A stretch of DNA of 64,000 bases, from contig OZ021733.1 of the NCBI GenBank assembly GCA_963978545.1, positions 30,317,330 through 30,381,329 of the forward strand, written 5' to 3'. The notes under the pieces were generated by a model. The model saw nothing but the letters and a program-made list of their open reading frames with translations, did no database searches and was not told the DNA's origin. Position numbers and translations under genes: made by a program. Position 1 is the first letter of the stretch. Each line of letters starts with the position of its first letter. Shown in pieces: positions 12,201 through 24,200 of the stretch. Source of the DNA: Linyphia triangularis (taxonomy: Eukaryota > Arthropoda > Arachnida > Araneae > Linyphiidae).

Positions 12201-15200
12201 GAAGTTACTAGAGATTTAGATTTAGTAAGTTTTATATTTCATTTCAGACGGATAACAAATATGTGAAATCGATTTTTTTTTTTTTTAATGATTTTGTGCC
12301 TTACAATGTTAGGTAATAGTAGCACAGCTCCAGAGAAAACAACTGCATTTTGTGAAACAATTCTGTAATTTGGCACATCAATTGAAAATATCATTCCTAT
12401 CATTTTAGGATGAGAAGCTATTCGAATATCCCTGCCGGTTGAGGTTTTTGATTTTTTCAAAGTTAAACAAGACTTAAAAATGTGCTTTTTAAATATTACC
12501 TCTTTCTTATAGAGGATCACAATTAAAAACTATTAATACTACAAGTATGTTCTATACATCAAATTATCAGAACAGATATGCTAGATATTAAATGATAAAT
12601 TTCAGCTGGAAGTGACTGAAATTCCAACCAGATGTCTGCTTAAAAGAAACTGATGACTTATGAATGGGGGTGACTCTGCCGAGTACCAGTACCGTGACTT
12701 TGCCTATTCTACTGAAACCCCCTATCTGATCTAAAGTAGACCGGTTGCCAAAATGAATTTCAGTATAGACCTGATTGGAACATTTGACAGTTCCCAGGGA
12801 TCGACACAATGGTAACGCAGATATTCAAATCGTTGGGCAGAGTAGTAGTCACACTTACATAAGACGTGCGTAGAGCTCTCTCTGTCATACGACAACCCCT
12901 ACATAGTGGGATCTACAACACCTAACAAATTAAGATGTCTATTTAAGGTACAATGTCCAGTTAAAAGGCCTACAGCAACCTTTATTTCTCTTCTGCTCAA
13001 TTTTAGTAGCTCCCTTGATCTAGTCCAGGGTGACTGTTGATTGAGCTCTTTGGCTTGTCTTTGATCTTTAGATTGAAGCCATGCTTGATAGGACTCGGTC
13101 ATTAACAAACCTTTGTTAGTTTTCCTGACCGCATTATGAGGCAGACCCAAGACGGTTTCTGGTCCGACAAAAGGCATTTCAGAACCATGTTTTGCTAATT
13201 GGTCTGCCATTTTATTTCCCTCAATATCACAGTGACCAGGGACCCAGAGAAGAGACACCTTGTTTCTTTTAACCAGATCTTCAAGTGATTTGTGTCATTC
13301 CCACACTGCTTTAGAGGTAAAGCAGTGACTCTGGAGGGCCTTCAGGGTAGCTTGGCTGTCAGAGAAAATCTTTATGACCCTCTTAACAATCCCCCATCCC
13401 CATCTAGACAGTTGTAGGCACGGGCAGTGATCACAAAAACCTCAGCTTGAAATACAGTAGCCAGCTTGCCTAGAGAGACAGCTTTATTTTTCTCTTGGGA
13501 CAGAAGACACCTGAATCAGTGCCATAAGATGTCTTCCTCCGGTCAGATTGAAGGGAAATCTCTAGTCCTCTTTGGTCGGAAAGACAATGTTGTATTTGGC
13601 TCTGAAGCAATATTGCTTTAACATCCAGTCAGATCTCATTGTTAGATAGGGATGTTCTTTTACCTGTGACTCAATATTTTTAAACATGGGCAGTTCATGG
13701 GATGATTTCCATAGACCCATGAGTTTTAGGCATTGTGAGCATAAAATAGCCTCTAGTTCCACTTGCTTATATAGTGGTAGGAAATCTAGGAGTATTTCTA
13801 GACTCTTTGAGGGAGTATTTCTCATTGCAATTGTAATTGCAATGGTCACCTCACCATTCTTTGTAAACTAGTGAGTTCTTTTTTCACTGTTTCATTGTGG
13901 GTTCTATTCCCCCAGGCAATGACCCCATATGATATCATTGGAGTAATCACTTCAGTATATATCCAGAGCACCATTTTTGGCGACAAGCCCCAATTGTTTC
14001 CAATGGCATGTCTGCAGACCCAGAACACTTTTTTGGATTTGCTCGTGCAGTATTGAAGATGTGACTTCCATGTCAAGGTTTTGTCAAAGATAACTCCTAA
14101 ATACTTAATACTGAGTATGCACGTGATTTTCCAAAGAATTTTACTGTTTGCATATCACGTATTATTTTTCGAGTGAACATTATTAGGTTAGTTTTGCTGG
14201 GTTAACAGATAATCCTATCTCTTTGCACCATTTTTCAATCTTTTTTAGAGCAGTGCTCATGAGGTCATTTGCAGTATTCTGGAATTTACCTCTTACGACC
14301 AGTGTTATGTCATCAGCATATCCTAGACAATGCAGGCCGAAAAAATTGATCCTGTTTAAAAGCTCATCAACCACTAGGCTCCATAGTAGTGGTGACAGCA
14401 CTCCTCCCTGTGGGCATCCTTTACATTTTCCCACAGTGAGTGCGTCTCTTAAAAGGGAGGCTTGAGTCATTCCGGTTTCAAGCATATTTTTTATCCAAGT
14501 ATAGATGCTTGAATTAACATTTCTTTTGAGAAGGGCATCACTGATTACATTCATTAGAACTCTACCAAAAGCCCCCAATATCTAGAAAGGCCACCAAGGC
14601 TATTTGCTTTCCATTGACCGCTCCATCTAGCACCGTAACAAGGTCATATAGGGCGGTTTCTGTAGATTTTCCAGGTTGATATGCATGTTGAAATCTCGAT
14701 AAGGGTTTAGTTTTTAAAACCTCGTCTCTGATATACTGGTCAATCAATTTCTCCTGAGTTTTAAGGAGGAAGGATGTCAGGCAAATTGGTCAGAAGGCTT
14801 TGGCTTGATTATAGCATGCCTTACCTGGTTTGGGCATGAAAATAACTTTACAGGTTCTCCATGCATGTGATATATAGCCTTATACTATACATGATCTATA
14901 GATTCTGCATAGATGTGGCATAATAAGATCTTTGCCATGTTGGAGTAGAGCTGGTATAATGTCATCAGCACCAGGTGATTTGAAGGGCTTAAATGAATTA
15001 ATGGTCCATGCAATTCTATTTGGAGTAATTATACTCTTTGCCAGTTCCCAGTCCTCTCTTCTACTATGTGATAGTGTAAGTTTGAGAATGGTAGGTATGT
15101 CATTTGAGTTTGTGACTATGGAGTTGGGAAAGTGTACTAGAAGCATTTCCGCTAGTGTACTTTTGCCGTTTTCCGTATGTGCCATCATCCTTCCTGATGG

Positions 15201-18200
15201 AACCCAGTTGCCACTGATTGTCCTTTGACAGGATTTTGGTCAGTCTAGCTACATTGGACATATTGTCTGCCTGGTCACGGAAGTCTCCACGATTCTTCTT
15301 TACTTTTCCTAATGGCCTTCTTATAACTGGAGAGTGCATCCTTATACTTTGACCATTCGCCTGTTTTTCTGGCTTTATTAAAGAGTTTTCTGCAGTTTTT
15401 TAGTAAAAAGCTGAAGTTTTTATTCCACCAAGGAACTTGCCTTGGTAACCCAGTTGTAACCGCTTTACAGTTTAACTGATAGGGTAGGAGGATGAACCTT
15501 TGCACAGAGTCGACTGCCAGCTCCAGGTCTACCAGTGAAGAAAAATTAAAATTCTTACCTTCTAGGAGAAGCCGAAGATCCTCCCAATAGGAATCCCAGT
15601 TTGTGTGTCTGGGATTTTTTCCTTCCCTCTTGTATGTTTATTGCAGGGCCTGTAATAATCATTTCAATTAGTTTATGGTCTGATAGTATAGTACAGTCGG
15701 ATACATGCCAACCCTGTATGCAGTTAACTGCTCTATTATTACAGAAGGTTATATCAATAACCTCCTTTCAGTTACTAGTAACAAATGTTGGTTTATTACT
15801 GATATTGAGAATATATAGATTATTACGTAAGAAAAATTCCATTAAATCCTCACCTCTTTTGTTGCAGTCAGTACTGCCCCATACGGTGTGGTGTGCATTA
15901 GCATCGCAACCCGCAATGACCTTCATGCCAGAATGTGAGCAACGCTCCACAAAACTTCTGGCTGAGGTTGTTAATGGAACTTCATCCTCATATGGAAGAT
16001 ACACTGACATAATATAAGTGGTATCTCCATTTTCGCTGATTAGCTTGATAGTTACTTTGTCGCCATCTAGTGAGTCAGCTATAAGAAGAGCATTAATATT
16101 TTTGTTTGTAATTATACTAGCTCACGGTTTACTACTTGAGCGATCAAAGAATAGGTTTCCACAGTTGTTTAGGCCTAGGAATTTACCCTTATTAACCCAG
16201 GGTTCCTGTATCAAGACAATATCCATCCTTCCTTCTACCAGTCTTTTATTAAGTAAAGCTGTTGCTGACTGACTAATGGTTTTGCTCGTCTTCTTATGGA
16301 TTTCAGACATTAAGAATAATATAGCTGTCGACCCCTATTCAGAAGATTTGCTGGATTCCACCAGTGGTTTACCCACAGCAGCAGACAGAGGGGACTCACG
16401 AGCAATATTAGGGTCACTTATGACATTTAGAAGGCCTTTTCCAAAGCTCCCTGTAAAGATCTCGAAGTTCTTCTCCCTGATGTATTTGGAAGACTTCTGA
16501 TCCATCTCGATGATCCACCTGATGTATTGTGATTGCTCGTGAGTCCCCTACGATTTTTCTCTCCCGGATTTTCCACTCAGCAGTGTAGAGGCCTGGATTC
16601 AAGCTGGCAATCTGCTTGAGCAGGACCTCTCCCTCTGTGGTTAGAATATCCCGGAACTTGAGAACCATCTTCATGAGTCTCGGCAGGTCTGATGTCTTCT
16701 TCACCTGGACCTTAATTCCTTGACTTACTACCTTGCCCTTGTAGTTGTCAGCAAGCCCAGTGACGGTGCAGTCATTGGCGCAGTGGACCATCAAAGCACC
16801 GTTCAGCACACCCAAAGTTAAAGACAGGGGGCCTCCAGGGCAACATCCTATGTGTCAATGACTTTGTTGATGTCACCTAGAATGATCAGGGCATCAGCGG
16901 GTGACAGACTGTCATCCGGGAAGTTTTCTCGGATGATAGCCATCTTCGTAGCAGCTTGGCTGTACGACGGAGAATCTGTTGTTCTGGGTCGTTTAGCCTG
17001 TGCACTGGTAGTTTGGAAAGGGGTGGTATCGCTGGCTCTACCTCTTTTCCTCCCTGTAGTTGTGCTCTGATGTTGAGTAGCATTTCCTCCAGTTTCAGCG
17101 TGAAGACACTGGCGCGCTTGCCTCTTATACTTGTTCGTTTAGGAACGTGACATAGTCGACCAGCCAGGTAGAGAGCTGAGGAAGCCTCCTGTTGGATTTG
17201 TCGCGGGCCCCAAGGGACCACAATCGACCGGTGGTTGACTCAGAAAAGCCAGTTCCACTTTGGCCAGGTTTGGGTTGTTCCAAACATGTTGTGTGGTTTG
17301 ACCCGCTGTTTAGTTTTTTATTTTTATTTCCCATGAGATATTAGAACTGAGGGTAAGTATGTGTCACCACCTGTATGAACCCTCAGTGCAGGCAAAAGGC
17401 TAAATGCAATGTGATTCCCCACTTCACGAGGTGAACCGTTAACGACAACCTTTAACCCTGGTTGCCAGGTGACATTCTCTTAAGAACGGTATCCACACCT
17501 TGGATTTAGGTTGTCATTCATCTGTTACACCCGTATTATCCACCTAGGCCTTGCGACCATCAGCAGATCATCAGGGTTGTAACAAACTATGCCAAGGCAG
17601 CTTTTAGGCACCCTCCTCCTTTTTCAACCGGGCTTGGGACAGGCTTTGGCTGAGTTTAAGAAACTGATACTATCCATGTATTAATATACATATGCATCAC
17701 AGTGATAGCGTCTCAGATAGCCGGAAAGTTTCAATTGATATTTCAGAAAAAGTAAGGATGATTATGATGAATATAAAATGTTAATATTCAACCTGAAGTG
17801 ACTGAAATTTCATGTAAAAAACCATGTAATTCCCCCCGCCCACCCTTTTTTATATCTTTGTACCTTCTATATGACTAGAGGTTGGAACCAACAATGCAAT
17901 TCATTGGAGCAAGCTGAGGATTATACACAGTTTTATCAAGGATTTCAAACAACAGGATATACAGGGACTTCTTTATAAATCAAGTATTAACATTGCATGG
18001 AGCCTTCCTGATGTATGAAAACCGTTTTTCAATAAATCACCCGTCTGCATGTTCGATGAAAACAAGCGATCAATTGAACCTACAACTGCAATACAATTTC
18101 GAAGCATCAAAAATAAAATTTTAATCGGAACTTTATGGTATAATTTTAAAAATGTCCTGATTGCTATGATGAAAGTCGTTTTGGATTGTGGTTGAGGAAT

Positions 18201-21200
18201 TGAATAATCCAATCTAAAATAGTTAACTTATTGTTTGTAAAATATTATTTGACTTCTGATATGTTGTTCCAACTTTAAAATATAGATTTTAAATTGTTTT
18301 GTAAATAATTGTATCGGGTTAGTGAAACTAACTTAGTGACTTTAGTGGTTAACTTGGTGAAACTATGTAAACATTTATGAAAATATTACTTACTGTAGCA
18401 AAACCAAATAATAATATAAAAGAATAATAAAAAAATATGTGTTAGGAAAAGTATAGATTGAGAAAGGTGACCAAATCCATCAGACACTGGTTGAATTTTA
18501 AATTGTAAATTATTTAAGTTTAATGACAAAGTATGCTAATTTAACAAGTAGTTAATGTGTTTAAAATAAGTTTTCGATAACCCACCTTAACTTTTGTTTT
18601 TATCTAATAACACTTAACAATTTTAAAATAAAACCTATTAACAGATTATATGAAGGCTAAAGCCTTAGACATGGAAATATTACTCTGTATACCTGAAAAG
18701 GGTTGGCTGGAGGAACCAAATTCTTTTCTATCTCAGTATGACCACAAGTGTAAAAGTATTAAGACCTTCAGTTGCTGGATCAAAGTTTGCTTTTGTGCTC
18801 AATGTTTTAATTTTTAATAAATTTTATTTTATTGATACTTAATAAATGCACTTTCTTTTTTGTTACAATTTTGTTCTTAACTGAGTGCTTTGCTGTCTCT
18901 GTTTTCTATTTATAAATTAAAAATCTTCTACATTTGTTTCAATTTTATTTTTATACTATACTTTTTTAGGTTATGGTACCAATATCTATTGCAGAATTAA
19001 AATCTGAACTTTGTCCAAGGATTTCTGCTGAAGATCTTTTGGATTTATTAGATCTGGTTCCTGATTTAAGGAATAAAACCCGGTCTCAAAGTATAAAGAT
19101 GTTAGTTATAGACATTCGTTCAAGTGAAGAGTATCCTTTTGAAAGATCGTAGTATTATGAAATATTAATGTTACACTATTTGCCTATTTTTTTTTATCTA
19201 TTTACTATATTTATTATACACTCATGTCCAAAATTATTTTAATGTGCATAAATTCATGGATTTCTCAGAAACTGAAAACTATAATTTTATTAATTTTTCT
19301 GAAATGATACGTAACGCTATGACGTGTAAATACAAAGGAAAAATTTCAGAGCACTGCATATGATATAAAATTATAGTATGAAATAATAGTAAAATGTGAC
19401 AAAGAGTGTTAAAAAAAAAGGAATCACTTGGAATAAAATTAAGCCTTACGAATTTAATGTGGAATTTGATCTCCCCTAACTTGTACACACATATCACAAC
19501 AAGTTTTCATGCTGGTAATAACTTTGTTATCTGCAGTTTGGAAAATTAAATTGCACTCTTCCAGTCTTCTGAGCATTTACATCTGTAGAAGTAGGATGTG
19601 TACAAGCAATTGCTCTTCTAAGGTAGTCCCATAAGTTCTCTATCTGGTTAAGATCAGGAGACTATATGCTGATCACAGTATTCGCTCAATGTCTTCACTT
19701 TCAAGGAATTGGTCAACAAGGTTTGCTTGATGTGGACGAGCATTATCGTCCATAAATAAAGTCAGATGCATTTGCACCTGTGAAAAGTCTTGTTTAACAT
19801 TCTAATACCTCATCCTGATATCTCTGGCTGGTCACAGATCCGTTGTTGAAAACATATAAGGAGGTATGTCCATATATCACTATTCCTCCCCATACCATCA
19901 CATCTTCACTACTAAAACAGTCACGTTTTATAACATTAGAGGGATAATTTCGTGTTTCTGATTCCCTCCAGAAGTTAAAACGTTTAGAATCGCCTATAAA
20001 ACGAAACCTCGACTCATCAGTAAAGAAAACATGGGACCTATGATCTTCACTAAAGTTCTGCGGTTCTTTTCACCAATTAAAGCAATCCCTTTTTTTTTAT
20101 GAAGACAATGAAATACATACACTTGGCCTTCTGGCACCAAGGCCTTTTTCACTAAGCCTTCTGTATACTGTTTGCTGTGAGACAGCAGTTCCAGTGGCTG
20201 CTGCAAGCTCTGAACTTAACTGGCGAGCAGTAGACTTCCTGTTACGCTGGGCAGTTATTGCCAGATATCGATATTTAGAAGCAGTTGCCATTCATTTACG
20301 ATCTTATCTAGGCTCTCTTACAACAGTTCTATTATTTTGAAATTGTTTCCATAAGGTAGAGACTGTCTTGAAATATTCAGACATCTGTCTGCATGTCTGT
20401 TTCCGTGATTGGCTGCCCTGGTTCTAAACGGCTGATGACTCACCACTTTACAGATTCTTCCAAATGATACTTTGATATCATAACAACTGATTTGAGTCCT
20501 TAAACACTGAAATAAAATGCTGTATTGCTGAAATTCACTCAGATATTCAATTTGTGTAAAGCGCTTCATTCAACGTCGAATGACATAAGCCTAGATTTAC
20601 ATATCAGAAACCAATTCATTTTTATTGAATTGTTGATTATTTTTGTTTGATTAATTTTGATTGGATAATGCTAATTAAGCTTATTTTTTACTCATTCCCT
20701 ACAAACATGGTTCACATTGATTAGATACTTCATTGAATATTATTATTTTTGAGTGTGTAAAAATAAATTTGGACATGAGTGTATTTTACAAGCTGCATTG
20801 AGGTAACCCATTGCTAGGTATCAGGTAGTGGATAGATATTAAATGGTGACATTTTCTTAGGTGTTGAATACAGTGATTATTCCCGATAGAACAAGTAATT
20901 TGCTTTGATCAATAACTAATTTTATACCTGCTGCTTAAATTATTTGATAATAAAAAGCCATTTGTAAACAAACTCATTATAGGTTTTTGCTGAAAGTTGG
21001 TCCTGATAATCTGGACAACTAAAGATACCTATACAAAGGAAAACAGCTCAATACATCTTTTATGTCTTTTCCCTGATTTCACCACATGAATTAAATCTAA
21101 ATGAAACAGCTTTTATTTTCCTAATCAGCTTATGAGGAAATCCCCGTGCCAAATGTAAGCCCTCTAGCTTTGTGACTAGTTTGAGAATTAGCAGTGAACA

Positions 21201-24200
21201 AGTATCACTTTTATTTTTGTGTTTAGTTTTATGTATTAGAAAAGATTTTTGAAATAACACTAGATCTGAAGAATTCATGGCTTATGAGCATGTAAGATGA
21301 CTTTACACTTAGGTAATAAGTTAAATATACTTCTCTTGTAATTAGAGGTCCAGCATGCTCCTTATGTGAATATGACAAAATGGTTGGATAAAATATAAAT
21401 TATTAATATAAATATGTTTATCTAGATATATATTTTATGTCCTCTGTTGTTAATGTAAACATACATTTAGAAAACTTCTTTTACCAAGTTGAATGTCGTT
21501 TTATAGATTTCATTCTTATTTGAATCACTAACTGTAAAAAGGGGTCATCCAATTGAAAATCTATTGGCATGTTCCCTATTTACTTTTAACGATTCATTCA
21601 TGGTTGATAACAGTATTAAAAGTCAAACTTTTCCCCTTCTTATATAGAAATGTTTTAAGAAGTTCAGATTATATAGGCAAATTGTAAACCTGTTCAGCTT
21701 ATTACTATCATGTTTTTATAAATCAACTTTTATCATTTTGCTTATAAAATATTTTGAATATATTTTGCATATTTATATGACTCAGCTGTTCATTAGTTTA
21801 TTATCATAAAATAAACTAATTTATTGACTGCTAATTTATTAACAGTTTTAGTTTTGCAAACAATTTCTTAGTTATATAATAGCTATAGTAAAGAAGCCCT
21901 TCCACAGAGTGTTAACATACCATATGCAACAGCTTTCAAACCTGATGGTTCATTGGATGCATCAGTTAACTTTTGCTGTAAAGGAAAAATAATTACTGTT
22001 ATTGGAAGCAGCAAAAATAATTTTGCATTTGAGGTAAGTGCTAGCAATGCAAAATTATGATTTCTTTTTAAAAAAAAAAAAAAAAACACTTAAGTGTGAA
22101 TACTCCCACTCTGAAAGTTAGTGCTTGTCTATGTATGCACTCACACATGAAAATGCTGTGGCATTCGACATCAGATTGGCAGTCGGTTCATGAACAATTA
22201 ACCCTTTCAGCACTGAGGCTAATTAGATGCATGTTTGTTTATCATGGATTATTTTACAACGAAATAATTCCATATATATTCTCTAGTGATGGGAAGTGAC
22301 ACTTGACTTGTTTCTCACTGTATTTTTTAAAACGTGTTTGAAGTTTTTACAAAACTAAATTGAAAAACGTTAATCAAAAGTAGAAAATATAGAAGTCCAC
22401 TGTTCTTAAAGAGTTAAACAAAGAAAGCAGGATTTGAACTCGATACGCTACAGAAGTAATCTAATACGCTATCATCTAAGACAGTATATTTGCCTGAGAA
22501 AAGGTCATAAACAATTTAATTTTTAAGTTGAAGCCTCATTTCCAATTAGTTTGAATATTTAAACGTTTAAATTTTTTTTTCAATTTCAGATTTTAACCCT
22601 CTATAGTGCATGATTTTTTTTCTTTATAATGCAACTAGTGATCATGCAATTGATGTTTATTACAAAAAGTATCCTAATAAAAATACTTTTTTTAGGTATA
22701 AACAGTCTTGGAATGATTGACTTGTATTTTTTTGCAATTTCAAATTGCGCAAATTGCAATAAAATATATTAATTATTACTCCAGTTTTGCACCCAAGTTG
22801 CATAGCATATATGCTACACTATGTACTATAGGGTTAATTAACAAAAATAATGTTTTTTCCAACTGTAAAATATCATCTCCTTCCCGATATTTTATTAAAT
22901 TTCTAAGTTTTTAAGTGGGAAACTGGTATATTCCACTATTGCGTTTCCATTGTACCAAACACAAGGTTATTAAAGAAAAAACTTTTTCTTACTTATAGAA
23001 AAAAATTTAAATTATATATATTTTTTTTCATTTTCTTACTTGTCTATATTAATTATAAAGGTTGTCCCAAAAAGATTGAAATATGTTTTACTTCTTTACC
23101 TTTTAGAGATAAGCGGGCAATGTAAATTGCAAAAGTGTACAAAATATTATCATGTTAATAAAAAATTCCTCCAGTTAATTTTTTTAACTTTTACACTTTT
23201 TAATTCTTATGTGACCATGCAAATTTGGCTTATTGAAAAGTTTTATTTTCCATCCAAGAACATTTGAATTAACTGCATACCTGTATCTTCAAAACCAACT
23301 GAATTCTGATACGGAAAAAAAATGACTTTTGCCTTTCTCCCATATCACTTAAGACTGTTTTTTCTGTGAGAATGAAAATCATGATAATATGATTTTGGAT
23401 TGATGATGGAAACTGATTATGGAAATTTTTAGATAAAAACAAAATGTGTAAAAAAAATCTCAAATGTATTTAAATAAAGCCTTAATAGGCAGAGATAAAC
23501 AGTGGTACTATATGCAAGTCCCCGCAACACATGTGGGTCTCAAATTCATTTTATGCGGTCTCGCATTTAGTGCATAGAAAATTATGTATGCAAATATATA
23601 TTTCATAAAGAGCTTACAATTGATTTCAAAATCTGATACAATAAAAATGTAAGAACAATTATGCAGAACATACATTTAAAACTTAGGGTAAGTTTAGAAT
23701 TTAGTATCTTGTGCAAAGATTTTCAACCTTTTTAGTTTAACAATTTTAATTCAAATCAATTTAAGTAATTAAAAGCCTCAATTTTAATGTTATAGGCTTT
23801 CAAGCCTAAAAACTTTAAAATACTCTACTGATTTGCAAATCTACACTAAACATGCAAAAATGGTTTTAATATAAATATTATGCATTTTATCTTTTTATAA
23901 TGTCACATTTTTTTTTTAATTTGGTATATTTTCAATCAATTTTCAATTAAGTATATTCACTCAATTTTAATGATACAGTTATGCAGTTTTTTGTAATGCT
24001 GTTATTGTACTAAAAATAGAAAGTTTCTAATTTATTAAATTTGTCTAAAAGAGTCATATAAAAATTTTAATTTTTAAAAAATTAATGGGAAATTTTTTGT
24101 ATTAACAAGGTCTTATTTCGTGCCTTATTTTGAACACTTTAGAAATTTACATTCCTCACTTACCTATAAAAAGTAATGAATTATACCACATTTACATCTT

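Larger units (their letters stand above)
12624..17794 (-). mobile_element. Non-LTR (LINE) retrotransposon of the jockey/R1 type with RNase H, inactive
   Basis: A 5.2-kb block, reading on the minus strand, with ORF1 (17334-16414), AP endonuclease, reverse transcriptase and C-terminal RNase H in that order. It differs sharply in base composition from the AT-rich intron around it. A 15-base exact repeat, GAAGTGACTGAAATT, lies at 12609-12623 and 17795-17809, just outside the coding block, and fits a target-site duplication. Similarity extends about 24 bp further to the left of each copy. No poly-A tail is evident. Domain order with RNase H is known from R1/LOA/I-type elements; I cannot place the clade. 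Many stops and frameshifts make it non-functional. It is antisense to TBCK. Confidence 0.8.

Noticed and set aside
22429..22495. Functional tRNA gene on the minus strand
   Set aside because: A- and B-box-like segments exist, but the anticodon stem and acceptor stem do not pair; kept only as a tRNA-derived fragment.
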